A DNA stretch of 19,891 bases from CAYWFF01 sp964458085 (GTDB lineage Bacteria > Patescibacteriota > Microgenomatia > UBA8517), in contig CAYWFF010000017.1 in the NCBI GenBank assembly GCA_964458085.1, positions 1-19,891 of the forward strand. Reading direction: 5' to 3'. Within the stretch, counting starts at the first letter, position 1. The number at the start of each line of letters is the position of its first letter. A program made the translations under genes and the position numbers. Shown piece after piece: positions 1-7,530 of the stretch. Below the pieces are notes generated by a model. It was not told where the DNA came from. It made no database searches and worked only from the letters and a program-made list of their open reading frames with translations.

Positions 1-446
1 TTTTAGCTGTTGTCGTATTGGTTGCTATTAACCCGGTACAGCAGCTTGCACGAACTCGTGACGCTGGAAGGATTTCCGGAGTAACGCAAATTGGACATGC
101 TGTCGAGGCGTTCTATACCTCCAGAAACGGTACTTATCCCACTGCAGCAACTTGGGATGCGGATTTGGAAGACTCTGGTGAATTGACCGCGGTACCTGCA
201 GAAATCACAGATTCTACCAATGGTGCTACTGCTTGTGCGGACAACATGGTTAATAACACTTGGTGTTATTCCACTGATACAACTAACGCAATTGTATATA
301 CGGGACTTGAAGCTGATACCAACAATTCGCGTTGTGCAGCTGGTTCTACTGCATTTGCAGTATACTCTTCTGCTGATGGACGAGGGGGTGTCGTTTGTGA
401 TGCCGATGGGGACTTAGCCCCAGGTGCTCAAACCTTCTTACCATAA
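1..446 (+). CDS. Type IV pilin-like protein, 5' end outside the window
   Basis: This is the 3' portion of a type IV pilin. The open frame runs in from the left edge (codons in phase with position 3), so the start codon, leader peptide and the start of the N-terminal helix are missing. What remains begins inside the hydrophobic helix and continues into a conserved stretch (INPVQQLARTRDAGRIS) that is nearly the same in the next gene. The globular part has four cysteines, probably two disulfides, and a DGRGG motif near the C-terminus. The TTG at 18 is an internal codon and not a real start. The product would be cleaved and assembled by the PilD and PilMNO encoded downstream. It is a clear paralogue of the gene at 526, so the pair probably arose by tandem duplication. 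Pilin identity is secure; whether it is the major subunit is unknown. Confidence 0.88.
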   Translation, partial: LAVVVLVAINPVQQLARTRDAGRISGVTQIGHAVEAFYTSRNGTYPTAATWDADLEDSGELTAVPAEITDSTNGATACADNMVNNTWCYSTDTTNAIVYTGLEADTNNSRCAAGSTAFAVYSSADGRGGVVCDADGDLAPGAQTFLP

Positions 447-461
447 TGTATTGATCTAATG

Positions 462-492
462 GAGGCGCCAGTCAAGATATTACTGGCGCCTC
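462..492 (+). terminator. Perfect 11-bp GC-rich hairpin between two pilin genes
   Basis: GAGGCGCCAGT (462-472) pairs perfectly with ACTGGCGCCTC (482-492) around a 9-nt loop. It starts 15 nt after the stop of the first pilin gene. The trailing T tract is weak (ATTT), so it may be a leaky terminator or an mRNA-stabilising 3' hairpin that makes the upstream pilin more abundant than the downstream genes. The structure is seen directly; the role is inferred. Confidence 0.55.
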
Positions 493-525
493 ATTTCCAC
501 ACAATTATTCATTTTGTAACTACAA

Positions 526-1074
526 ATGAAATCAAAATTCTACAATTCTTTAAATGAAGCATTTACCTTAATAGAATTACTTATTGTGGTTGCAATTTTG
601 GGTGTTTTAGCGATGGTCGCTTTGGTGACGATAAATCCACCTGAACAATTAGCCAGATCTCGAGATGCCGGAAGAATTTCGGCAGTTTTACAATTAGGTA
701 AAGCAGTGCAATCATTTTATACTGCAAATAGCGGAAACTATCCGACGACATCGAGTTGGGGTGATGAATTAAGTGCAAGTGGCTATCCTCAAAGCTTTCC
801 TGTCGGACTTAATTATGTTTTATCCGGAACCTCACCTTGTACAACTAACTCATATCCTACAGTGTTGCCAACATATTGCTATGAAGTCGATCTAGTTGGT
901 AATGCTGGTTCTGTCGTTTTTGCTACTTTTGAATCTAGTAGAAACAGATCCAAATGTCCTACAGGCGAAACTGCCTATTTTGCTTACTCCACCCAAGACG
1001 GACGCGGTGGGATTATCTGTTCCGCAACAGAACTTTCTCCCTGGGAGCCGGGTACCCAAACTTATATTGATTAG
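526..1074 (+). CDS. Type IV pilin, paralogue of the preceding gene
   Basis: A 182-residue prepilin. A leader of about 13 residues ends in Ala and is followed by FTLIELLIVVAIL, the class III signal and hydrophobic helix with the conserved Glu at mature position 5. Ala at -1, in place of the usual Gly, is generally tolerated by prepilin peptidases. After the helix comes an INPPEQLARSRDAG stretch almost identical to the gene upstream. The globular domain has four cysteines at positions matching that paralogue, plus a DGRGG motif near the end. It should be processed by PilD and polymerised or incorporated into a type IV pilus or competence pseudopilus. The ATG at 526 is the only start that leaves a normal leader. 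I see no Shine-Dalgarno sequence. Two tandem copies suggest major or alternative major pilins, though this is inference. Confidence 0.9.
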   Translation: MKSKFYNSLNEAFTLIELLIVVAILGVLAMVALVTINPPEQLARSRDAGRISAVLQLGKAVQSFYTANSGNYPTTSSWGDELSASGYPQSFPVGLNYVLSGTSPCTTNSYPTVLPTYCYEVDLVGNAGSVVFATFESSRNRSKCPTGETAYFAYSTQDGRGGIICSATELSPWEPGTQTYID

Positions 1075-1100
1075 TGTTGTTATACTCCAAAGCTTCTCTG

Positions 1101-1106
1101 TATACT
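1101..1106 (+). promoter_or_regulatory. -10 box TATACT 6 nt before the pilD ATG
   Basis: TATACT (1101-1106) lies 6 nt before the ATG at 1113. An upstream TTGTTA (1077-1082) at an 18-nt spacer could serve as the -35. Transcription would start on or next to the A of the start codon, giving a leaderless mRNA. This is a sequence match only. Confidence 0.45.
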
Positions 1107-1112
1107 TATTTA

Positions 1113-1922
1113 ATGGATCCTTTGATGTTTATTTTTCTACTAATCTCAGGACTTGTTGGAGGTTCTTTTATTGGCGCTTACACTTACCGACTGCCTCGGA
1201 ATATTCCAATTAGCCGCGGAAGATCGTTTTGCCCTTCATGTAAACAGAAAATTGCCTGGTTTGATAATATTCCCCTACTCTCTTTTTTCCTACTCAAAGG
1301 AAAATGCAGACAATGCAAAAAGAAAATTTCATTTAGAGAACCTCTGATTGAACTGATTGCCGGCGTAATATTTGTACTTTTGGGATACTTTGCTTACAAC
1401 TGTTCCGGAATTTTGCTTTCCCCTATTTGTTATTGGCAACAGACTGTGGGACATATATTTGTTCCGCTTTTTGGGATATTAAGTTTGCTTTTTCTTGCTG
1501 TTTTAATAATTGATTTAGAACATATGATAATTCCTGACGAGTTAGTTTCAGCTAGCTTCTTTTTGCTATTTATTTCAGCTTTTGTCGCAAACTCCGAGCA
1601 AATTTACATAAGACTTTTTGTAGGTTTTGCTGCCGCCACCTTTCTACTTTTTATAAATTTGCTAACCAAAGGCAAAGGAATGGGTTTGGGGGATGTTAAA
1701 CTTGCTATTCCTGCGGGGTTTCTTCTTGGAATATATGCTCCAATTTGGTTTTTTCTGGCATTTCTTTTAGGTGCATTTGTCGGGGTTATTTTAATTGCTT
1801 TTAAAAAAGCTGAATTCGGCAAGAAAATCCCCTTCGGGCCGTTTTTAATACTTTCACTTTTCTTATGTTTATTTTGGGGACACTTGATAACTAATGTATT
1901 TTTCCCTAACCTACTCTTATGA
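1113..1922 (+). CDS. pilD: Prepilin peptidase / N-methyltransferase (PilD, type IV leader peptidase)
   Basis: This integral membrane aspartic protease of the GxGD type cleaves prepilin leaders and usually methylates the new N-terminus. The 269-residue product starts with a transmembrane segment, then has two CxxC pairs (CPSC and CRQC) in the cytoplasmic zinc-binding domain, with the typical RxPL context. Six to seven further hydrophobic segments follow. The first catalytic Asp is in IIDLEHMIIPDE and the second in GMGLGDVKL. I chose the ATG at 1113 over the in-frame GTG at 1074, because the GTG overlaps the previous gene and adds 13 residues unlike the family, and because a -10 box sits just before 1113. 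The stop overlaps the next start by 4 nt (ATGA). All pilin-like genes here are presumably its substrates. Confidence 0.95.
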   Translation: MDPLMFIFLLISGLVGGSFIGAYTYRLPRNIPISRGRSFCPSCKQKIAWFDNIPLLSFFLLKGKCRQCKKKISFREPLIELIAGVIFVLLGYFAYNCSGILLSPICYWQQTVGHIFVPLFGILSLLFLAVLIIDLEHMIIPDELVSASFFLLFISAFVANSEQIYIRLFVGFAAATFLLFINLLTKGKGMGLGDVKLAIPAGFLLGIYAPIWFFLAFLLGAFVGVILIAFKKAEFGKKIPFGPFLILSLFLCLFWGHLITNVFFPNLLL

Positions 1923-2551
1923 AATCGTTAAATTCATTTACCAGAAACGAAATTATTGGAGTATTGGTCATTTTGCTTGTTTTGGCTTCGGTTACGGGTT
2001 ATAACCTTTCACTGGCTTTAAGGCGTGCTCGGGATGCCCAAAGACGTGCGGATGTAAATGCATTGGTCAACGCATTAGTAATTTATAATGATGAATTTTC
2101 CTTTGTGCCGTATGCCCGGGATGGTAAAATACAGGCTTGTAAAGGCGAGAATTTTAACCAAGAAATTGCTGAAATTACTGCAACTACGCCTTTTAGTACT
2201 GATAGATTCAGAAACATTTTAGAACCTTGTGAATGGGGGGAAACAAAATTCGAAGACGTATTGGACAGCTCACACAAGCCTTATCTGGAAAGAATTCCAC
2301 AAGATCCCAAAGCAAATTTGGGTAATTCTTATCTTTATCTTTCAAACGGCAGAATTTTTCAAGTCTATGCTTATCTTGAAGGTGAGGCAGCAGAAGACGG
2401 ATATCGCGAAAACATAGTTGCACGAAATTTAACTTGCGGCAACAACGTTTGCAATTTCGGTAAATCAATTGACCAAGTCCCTCTTGAAAAGTCAATTGAA
2501 GAATATGAACTGGAACTTTTTGAGTTGCAAAAACAACAAAATGCTCCCTAG
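1919..2551 (+). CDS. Atypical pilin-like protein with non-consensus cleavage site
   Basis: A 210-residue protein with the layout of a pseudopilin: a short leader, one N-terminal hydrophobic helix (IIGVLVILLVLASVTGY), then an RRARDAQRRADV segment shared with neighbouring pilins and a globular domain. The cleavage region reads NSFTRNE, so Ser replaces the usual Gly at -1 and Arg-Asn occupies mature positions 3-4, although Glu5 is kept. It has four cysteines (ACKG, EPCE, and CGNNVCNFG near the end); the last motif resembles the C-terminus of the pilin at 3043. The last ~30 residues are Glu- and Gln-rich and probably helical. It overlaps pilD by 4 nt. It may be a minor pilin processed poorly, or a membrane-anchored assembly factor. 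Confidence 0.8.
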   Translation: MKSLNSFTRNEIIGVLVILLVLASVTGYNLSLALRRARDAQRRADVNALVNALVIYNDEFSFVPYARDGKIQACKGENFNQEIAEITATTPFSTDRFRNILEPCEWGETKFEDVLDSSHKPYLERIPQDPKANLGNSYLYLSNGRIFQVYAYLEGEAAEDGYRENIVARNLTCGNNVCNFGKSIDQVPLEKSIEEYELELFELQKQQNAP

Positions 2552-2569
2552 ATGAGAGAGGTATAAGTG

Positions 2570-2578
2570 TGCTATAAA
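2570..2578 (+). promoter_or_regulatory. Extended -10 box 6 nt before the pilin ATG at 2585
   Basis: TGCTATAAA (2570-2578) fits an extended -10 element, and the hexamer ends 6 nt before the ATG at 2585. No good -35 is seen at 17 nt, as often tolerated with extended -10 promoters. It predicts a leaderless transcript. Confidence 0.5.
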
Positions 2579-2584
2579 TAATAT

Positions 2585-3040
2585 ATGCTTGCCCATCGTA
2601 AAAATCTTCCGGGTTTTACAATGATTGAACTTCTGATTGTAATGGCAATTTTGGGAATTTTGGCCACTTTTGTAACAGTCACCTTCCCTGCTGCCAGGAG
2701 ACGCGCACGGGATACTAGAAGAATCAGTGATATCAAACAATATCAAACTGCAATGGAACTTTATGCTAATAGGAATAATGGGAGTTATTATGCCACTAGT
2801 ACTGCAATTAATTCTGCATTTTGTACTGCAATTAATTTGACAAACTGTCAATACGATCCTATTTCCACAACTCCTTATCAATATAGAGGAACTGTAGCAA
2901 GTTATGTTATCTGGGCAACACTTGAGCAACGTTCACCCACAAATGCTATTAGATATATTGTCACCTGTTCAGACGGCAGAACAGGAGAAACTACAACACA
3001 ACCGAATTCAGCTGTATGTCCTGCTCTTACATCTTTATAA
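2585..3040 (+). CDS. Type IV pilin-like protein
   Basis: A 151-residue prepilin. The leader is about 11 residues long and ends in Gly; GFTMIELLIVMAILGIL carries the full class III signal with Glu5. The helix continues into a basic RRRARDTRRISD stretch, the 'ARD' core seen in most pilins of this locus. The globular part has four cysteines and a DGRTGE motif near the C-terminus, comparable to the DGRGG of the first two pilins. It is probably a pilin or minor pilin processed by the PilD encoded at 1113. The gap to the gene before is 33 nt and holds a plausible extended -10 promoter. The stop at 3040 lies 2 nt before the start chosen for the next gene. Confidence 0.9.
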   Translation: MLAHRKNLPGFTMIELLIVMAILGILATFVTVTFPAARRRARDTRRISDIKQYQTAMELYANRNNGSYYATSTAINSAFCTAINLTNCQYDPISTTPYQYRGTVASYVIWATLEQRSPTNAIRYIVTCSDGRTGETTTQPNSAVCPALTSL

Positions 3041-3042
3041 AG

Positions 3043-3510
3043 ATGAATATGAAAAAAATACAAACGCATTCTAGCTCGAAAGGTTTTTCTCTTATCGAGT
3101 TGTTAATTGTAATGGCCATAATAGCAGTGCTTGCAACAATATCTATATTTGCACTGCAAGGCGCCAGAAGATCTGCCAGAGATGCACGGAAAAAGAGTGA
3201 TATTGAAGCAATTCGTACAGCTTTAGAACTTTACAAATCAGATTGCGGAGTATATCCTGCTCCACCCTTACCAAGCGGAAGTCTAACAGGTTCGGGAGCT
3301 ACGGGTTGTCCTGCAACCAATATCTATATTCAAGACGTGCCTGAAGTTCCAAACACAACAACACAATATGCATATAGAAGAGCAACACCCACAACTTACC
3401 AAGTATGCGTGTATTTAGAAGATGGACCTACTAGCGCAGATGCAGATTGTGCAAGTGTCAACTGTTCTGCGACAGGTGGAATTTGTAATTATGGAGTGCG
3501 CAATCCTTAA
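3043..3510 (+). CDS. Type IV pilin-like protein
   Basis: A 155-residue prepilin with a basic leader (MNMKKIQ...) ending in Gly, then GFSLIELLIVMAIIAVLATI, with Glu5 present. The RRSARDARKKSD core follows, and an ELYKSDCGVYP motif typical of type II/IV pseudopilins comes after the helix. It is rich in cysteine; the C-terminal CSATGGICNYG resembles the end of the gene at 1919. I chose the ATG at 3043 over the in-frame ATG at 3016, which overlaps the preceding gene and adds an unlikely stretch. The ATG at 3049, two codons later, is an equal candidate, since a TATAAA at 3036-3041 ends 7 nt before it. The product is presumably a pilus subunit; its exact role cannot be read from sequence. Confidence 0.9.
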   Translation: MNMKKIQTHSSSKGFSLIELLIVMAIIAVLATISIFALQGARRSARDARKKSDIEAIRTALELYKSDCGVYPAPPLPSGSLTGSGATGCPATNIYIQDVPEVPNTTTQYAYRRATPTTYQVCVYLEDGPTSADADCASVNCSATGGICNYGVRNP

Positions 3511-3518
3511 AACATGCT

Positions 3519-4007
3519 ATGCATTTTATTAAAAAAATATATTACAACGGATTTACCCTAATTGAACTTCTTATAGTTTTGGCAATTATGATGACCCTTT
3601 TTGGTGTGGGTTTTGCCAATTACAGAGGATATTCCCAAAGAAAGCAAATCGATGCTATAGCAGAATCTATCGCTTCAGATTTGCAACTTGCACAGGAATA
3701 CGCTTCAAGCGGGACAAGGCCAAGTGGTTTTAATTGTGAGCCGCCGGAAACTTTTTCAGGTTTCGTATATTCCAAAGTATTTGGGCAACCTACTTACCAA
3801 CTGCGAGCACGATGTAGCAATGACACTTACTCTAATCCAGTAAAAGCTGTTACTATTCCGACTGGATACTTTTTAGGTGGTGTAAATGAAATACAATTTC
3901 TTTCACTTGGAAAAGGAGTTAATCCCGCAGGCACAATTAATGTAAGTCGTGTTGGTCAAATGCGAAGTATAATTGTAACTTCGACGGGAGAAATAAGATG
4001 GGAATAA
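3519..4007 (+). CDS. GspH/FimT-like minor pseudopilin
   Basis: A 162-residue prepilin. The leader ends in NG and is followed by FTLIELLIVLAIMMTLFGVGFANYRGY, a canonical class III signal. After the helix comes SQRKQIDAIAESIASDLQLAQEYASS, which resembles the GspH/FimT family, where this segment selects residues for the N-terminal helix and first loop. GspH/FimU-type proteins help prime pilus or pseudopilus assembly at the tip with PilV, PilW and PilX homologues, and genes of those types follow directly, which supports the assignment. The stop overlaps the next start by 10 nt. Fine classification as GspH rather than another minor pilin is moderately supported. Confidence 0.82.
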   Translation: MHFIKKIYYNGFTLIELLIVLAIMMTLFGVGFANYRGYSQRKQIDAIAESIASDLQLAQEYASSGTRPSGFNCEPPETFSGFVYSKVFGQPTYQLRARCSNDTYSNPVKAVTIPTGYFLGGVNEIQFLSLGKGVNPAGTINVSRVGQMRSIIVTSTGEIRWE

Positions 4008-4441
4008 ACAATCGTGGCCAATCACTTTTTGAAGTCCTTGTGTCTGTGGCTATTGCAGCACTATTAATTACCGGTTTAGTTTCACTTGTGGCAACTCTTG
4101 TCAGAAACAGTACTCAATCAAAAAATATTGATATAGCTGCAAGGTATGCACAAGAAGCAACGGAGTGGTTGAGGGAAGAGCGCGACAAAAACCCGTCAGC
4201 ATTTTTTGACATTTTAGAAGGTACCAAATCACTGGGGTCCGATAGTGCGACAGACGGTATTACAACTAGCGTCAGTTCTTGGACTCCCTCTCCTGAGATT
4301 GAAGACACACCCTTTTCCCGGACTGTTGAAATTTCAAAACCGGATAGTAATACTATATCAGCTGTAATTACAGTCAGCTGGACGGATGGCACTATTACTC
4401 ATGAAACAAAAACAACTACCAGGCTGACAAGATGGCAATAA
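3998..4441 (+). CDS. PilV/GspI-like minor pilin
   Basis: A 147-residue protein whose leader ends in RG and is followed by QSLFEVLVSVAIAALLITGLVSLV, with Glu5. The 'FEVLVSVAI' type helix is characteristic of PilV/GspI minor pilins, which usually read GxSLxEVLVALxI. After the helix there is an AARYAQEATEWLREERDKN segment, also common in that family. The globular part is short and lacks cysteines. It starts 10 nt inside the previous gene, and its own end overlaps the next gene by 10 nt, so the three minor-pilin genes are very likely translated together. The assignment rests on the helix signature and gene order. Confidence 0.82.
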   Translation: MGINNRGQSLFEVLVSVAIAALLITGLVSLVATLVRNSTQSKNIDIAARYAQEATEWLREERDKNPSAFFDILEGTKSLGSDSATDGITTSVSSWTPSPEIEDTPFSRTVEISKPDSNTISAVITVSWTDGTITHETKTTTRLTRWQ

Positions 4442-4956
4442 AAATTCGGATCGTAAATAAAGGCTACTCTTTAATAGAGCTGTTGGTTGTTATGGTAATT
4501 TTTACAGGCTTAGGAATTATAGTAACTCAGTCACTTGCCACAACTCTCAAAGGTTCCAAGAAAAGCGAAACCACAGGAAGACTCAGGGAAAACATTGACA
4601 ACGCTTTGTCTGTAATGGAAAGAGAAATAAGGAACGCAAAATCTATAGAATCATGCGAGAGTAATAGTCTGGTTTACACAGACCAGCAGGATGAAGAAGA
4701 AAGTTTCACCTGTTTTGCCAGCGGTGGCATTAATAGTATCAGGTCCTCAACTCTTGGCGGAGATCTGACAGGCAGAAGTGTAGGTACTGCAGTAAATATA
4801 ACCAGTTGCCCTGGTGATTTATTTGCTTGCTCAACACCTGTAGGAAGTGAACCCCAGTCGGTTTCAATAAAGATTTCAGCAGTTGAAGCGTCAACCGGGG
4901 GTGCTGAGGGGGCGTCATATGAAGTTTCGACTAAGATTTTGACCCGGATTTATTAA
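4432..4956 (+). CDS. PilW/GspJ-like minor pilin
   Basis: A 174-residue prepilin whose leader ends in NKG, followed by YSLIELLVVMVIFTGLGIIV. The mature protein continues TLKGSKKSETTGRLRENIDNALSVMEREIRNAKSIE. This segment, with a Met-Glu-Arg-Glu-Ile-Arg-Asn helix, is typical of PilW/GspJ proteins. Three cysteines occur in the middle part and one more near residue 128. Minor pilins of this type form the tip complex with PilV, PilX and GspH-like proteins. It overlaps the preceding gene by 10 nt and is followed by a 78-nt gap that holds a plausible promoter. Confidence 0.82.
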   Translation: MAIKIRIVNKGYSLIELLVVMVIFTGLGIIVTQSLATTLKGSKKSETTGRLRENIDNALSVMEREIRNAKSIESCESNSLVYTDQQDEEESFTCFASGGINSIRSSTLGGDLTGRSVGTAVNITSCPGDLFACSTPVGSEPQSVSIKISAVEASTGGAEGASYEVSTKILTRIY

Positions 4957-4980
4957 TAAAATGTTAATTACAATTAATAA

Positions 4981-5009
4981 TTGATTCTCTGTAGGCAAGT
5001 TGCTACACT
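4981..5009 (+). promoter_or_regulatory. Candidate sigma70 promoter before the PilX-like gene
   Basis: TTGATT (4981-4986), a 17-nt spacer and TACACT (5004-5009) preceded by TGC fit an extended -10 promoter. Transcription would start near 5016, about 20 nt before the ATG at 5035. It lies in the only sizeable gap between minor pilins, suggesting a separate transcript for the PilX-like gene and pilMNO. Confidence 0.5.
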
Positions 5010-5034
5010 GAATTGTTGATGATTTTTATATAAA

Positions 5035-5982
5035 ATGAATAAACTGCCACACAATCCTCACTTTCCCAATAGTTCTTTTATTTCCGGTCAGGCTTTGCTC
5101 ATCGTGCTGCTGGTAATGACCGCCGTTGTGACAGTAGTTCTTTCGAACGTGTCAAGATCAGTTACCGACATAAAAATTACCACTGCAGAAGAAGATTCTT
5201 TAAGGGCTTTTTCGGCAGCTGAGGCAGGTGTAGAAGAAGTGCTTCTTAATAGCCAATCATCGGTTAATTCAGTTGATATTAATTATGATAGTTCTGCCAC
5301 TTTTAATGCTGAGATTTTACCTGCTCCTTCTGGAAATGTGGTATCTTACAAGAAAGATCTTAATTCTGGGGAAATAGCAACCTTTTGGTTATCTGCAAAA
5401 GACGCAAATGAACAATTTACTTGTATTTCTGGGTCAGATTGTTATGCTCGTCCACAAATCACAATTTACTGGGGAAAACCTGGTTCAGGGTCGATGCCTT
5501 ATTCGCCTGCAATAGAGGTATCTGTTTTTTATGATTCGTCTACAAATAGAGCCATCTCCTCTCCAAACGATTTTTCGGAAGTTAGTGTGGCTCGCGGAGC
5601 ATATGACAGATATGCAACAACAAGAGTAAATAATTTTGATTCAAGTGTAAGTCAAGGAAATTATAACAATATAGATGGCAAAGATTATATTTACAGAAAG
5701 ATAATAAATTTAAGTAGTGATTTAGGAATAGCCAACGGATGCCATACGACTGCAGGATGCTTGTTAATGTTAAGAGTCAGAATGCTATACAATAACGAAG
5801 CACAACCAGTGGCTATAAGCAGCGGAAATAATGCTCATCGTTTTCCAGCCCAAGGGATGCTTATAAGTTCAACAGGCCAATCAGGTGAAGCTACCCGAAA
5901 AGTTGAAGTCTTTCGTGGCTACTCAGAAGCTCCGGCAGTGATTGATGCTGCAGTCTTTAGTATGAACAGTTTGGAAAAATAA
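5035..5982 (+). CDS. PilX-like pilus assembly protein
   Basis: A 315-residue protein. A leader of about 18 residues (with ISG before the helix) is followed by QALLIVLLVMTAVVTVVLSNVSRSVTD. This N-terminus lacks Glu5, as is usual in PilX proteins. The next segment, TAEEDSLRAFSAAEAGVEEVL, carries the AFxAAEAGxE motif that is the best mark of PilX-type minor pilins. The rest is a large beta-rich, secreted-looking domain with four cysteines, larger than proteobacterial PilX (about 200 residues or less). It ends 1 nt before pilM, so the two are probably coupled. Its place after the PilV- and PilW-like genes agrees with a tip-complex subunit. Confidence 0.8.
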   Translation: MNKLPHNPHFPNSSFISGQALLIVLLVMTAVVTVVLSNVSRSVTDIKITTAEEDSLRAFSAAEAGVEEVLLNSQSSVNSVDINYDSSATFNAEILPAPSGNVVSYKKDLNSGEIATFWLSAKDANEQFTCISGSDCYARPQITIYWGKPGSGSMPYSPAIEVSVFYDSSTNRAISSPNDFSEVSVARGAYDRYATTRVNNFDSSVSQGNYNNIDGKDYIYRKIINLSSDLGIANGCHTTAGCLLMLRVRMLYNNEAQPVAISSGNNAHRFPAQGMLISSTGQSGEATRKVEVFRGYSEAPAVIDAAVFSMNSLEK

Positions 5983-5983
5983 T

Positions 5984-6997
5984 ATGGCTGTTGGACTCGA
6001 TATCGGTACCAAAACTATTAAACTCGTTGAATTAATTAAAGACGGTGACGCGTGGAAATTAAATTCATCAGGAGTCTTGGGTTACAATGGAAAAGCTCCT
6101 GAATTAGTTGAAGACGATAAAGATCTTGCGCCGATTGCTGAAGCCGTGAGGAAACTTCACAAGGAAGCGCGTGTCAGTTCCAAAGATGTTGCGCTTTCCA
6201 TTCCCGAACCTCTTGCCTACACCAGAATGATAAAGTTTCCCCTTATGACTGATGACGAGATAGCATCGGCAGTCAAATGGGAAGCGGAACAATATATCCC
6301 CATTCCGGCAAACGAAGCAATTATCCAGCATACGATTGTAGGTAGAAATGAAGAACTTACTCCTCCCGAAGTTTCGGTTTTATTGGTTGCTGCACCCAAA
6401 AAGATTGTCGCCAAGTATGTCAAAGCAGTAGAAATGGCAGGACTTAATGTGTTTGCGGTTGAAACCGATTTGGTTGCATTAACACGCGCCATTGCTCCCG
6501 CAGAAGGCACTGTTTTGATTGTTGATATCGGAGCTAGCTCAACTGATATTGCTATTGCCAAAGACGGCATCCTTGTTTTCTCCCGCTCAATATCAACCGC
6601 AGGTGAAGCTTTTACCCGTGCAATTACTCAAACTCTTGCCATCCAGCCTCAACAGGCTGAAGAATATAAAAGAACTTACGGACTTTCAGATAAGCTGGAA
6701 GGCAAAATTAAAGCTGCACTTTCCCCTGTTTTTAGGGTAGTTGCTGATGAAATACGAAAGTCTATGCATTTTTACCAATCTGAAGAACGCGGTGATCAGC
6801 CGAGAAGCGCAATCCTTTCCGGTGGTACATCTCAAATTCCTGAAATTACTTCGGCGCTTACGGAACTTCTGAGTTTAGAAGTCGTAGTCGGAAATCCTTT
6901 CGCCAAAATTGCAGTTGATCCGGAAGCTCAGCAAACGCTAGCAAATTATGCACCGCTGTATTCAATCGCTTGCGGATTGGGTATGAGACAAATTTAA
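5984..6997 (+). CDS. pilM: Type IV pilus assembly ATPase-like protein PilM
   Basis: A 337-residue cytoplasmic protein of the actin/FtsA fold. The N-terminal AVGLDIGTKTIKLVEL is the phosphate-1 nucleotide-binding motif. VLIVDIGASSTDIAI (around residues 176-190) is the phosphate-2 motif, and AILSGGTSQIPEI (around 272-284) is the adenosine-binding segment. PilM binds the short cytoplasmic N-terminus of PilN and links the inner-membrane platform to the motor. The matching PilN start (MADVNLLPRE) is present in the next gene, 3 nt downstream. Length and motif order are normal for the family. No Shine-Dalgarno is visible; the ATG lies 1 nt after the previous stop. Confidence 0.95.
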   Translation: MAVGLDIGTKTIKLVELIKDGDAWKLNSSGVLGYNGKAPELVEDDKDLAPIAEAVRKLHKEARVSSKDVALSIPEPLAYTRMIKFPLMTDDEIASAVKWEAEQYIPIPANEAIIQHTIVGRNEELTPPEVSVLLVAAPKKIVAKYVKAVEMAGLNVFAVETDLVALTRAIAPAEGTVLIVDIGASSTDIAIAKDGILVFSRSISTAGEAFTRAITQTLAIQPQQAEEYKRTYGLSDKLEGKIKAALSPVFRVVADEIRKSMHFYQSEERGDQPRSAILSGGTSQIPEITSALTELLSLEVVVGNPFAKIAVDPEAQQTLANYAPLYSIACGLGMRQI

Positions 6998-7000
6998 ACT

Positions 7001-7528
7001 ATGGCTGATGTAAATTTACTGCCGCGCGAGATGGTACCCGACAAAAGGGTGCAATCTGCTGTTGATAAGGTAAAAAGTCTAGCTTTCTTTTTGCTGACAG
7101 TTGCAGTAATTGCTCTTATTGGCGGAGGCGTGTTTTATTATATTTTGAACCAGCGCTTTAATACTGCATTTACTCAAACCGAACAGCTAAAAGAAGACAT
7201 CAAAGCAATGGTGCGAACCGAACAGCAACTGGTTTTATTTAAAGACAGATTAAATAAAGTTACTAAAGTAAAAACATCGCCCTCAGCGTATGAAGAGCTG
7301 GATATTTTGAAAGATGTATATACTTCACTACCGGAAGAGACCGCACTAAATGCATCGAAACTAACTGAAACCAAAGCAGAGATTGCAATTTCTCATGTTG
7401 GTTCATCGGCACTTTCCCAGATACTATCGCGCTTGGTTACTACCAATCAATACAGCAAGACCGAATTGCAGCAATTCTCGTACGATAATGAAAGAGGCTA
7501 TATAGTTACTATAGCGATATATAAATAA
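7001..7528 (+). CDS. pilN: Type IV pilus inner-membrane assembly protein PilN
   Basis: A 175-residue bitopic membrane protein. The N-terminal MADVNLLPRE is the conserved PilM-binding peptide (xINLLPxR type). A transmembrane helix follows at about residues 26-48, then a coiled-coil-prone stretch (TQTEQLKEDIKAMVRTEQQ) and a C-terminal ferredoxin-like domain. PilN dimerises with PilO in the inner membrane and carries signal between PilM and the pilus machine. It sits between pilM and pilO with gaps of 3 and 2 nt, the standard order. No pilP or pilQ follows, as expected if the cell has no outer membrane. Confidence 0.92.
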   Translation: MADVNLLPREMVPDKRVQSAVDKVKSLAFFLLTVAVIALIGGGVFYYILNQRFNTAFTQTEQLKEDIKAMVRTEQQLVLFKDRLNKVTKVKTSPSAYEELDILKDVYTSLPEETALNASKLTETKAEIAISHVGSSALSQILSRLVTTNQYSKTELQQFSYDNERGYIVTIAIYK

Positions 7529-7530
7529 TT

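Noticed and set aside
517..522. TAACTA as a -10 box for the pilin at 526
   Set aside because: It ends only 3 nt before the ATG and matches weakly, so it does not fit the 6-nt pattern seen elsewhere.
1074..1112. GTG start for pilD
   Set aside because: It overlaps the previous gene's stop and adds 13 residues not expected before the first transmembrane helix; a -10 box lies inside this extension.
2492..2929. Open frame of 145 codons on the minus strand
   Set aside because: It lies opposite the pilin gene at 2585, crosses a gene junction, and is Cys/Ser/Ile-rich with no family features; it is a shadow of the real gene.
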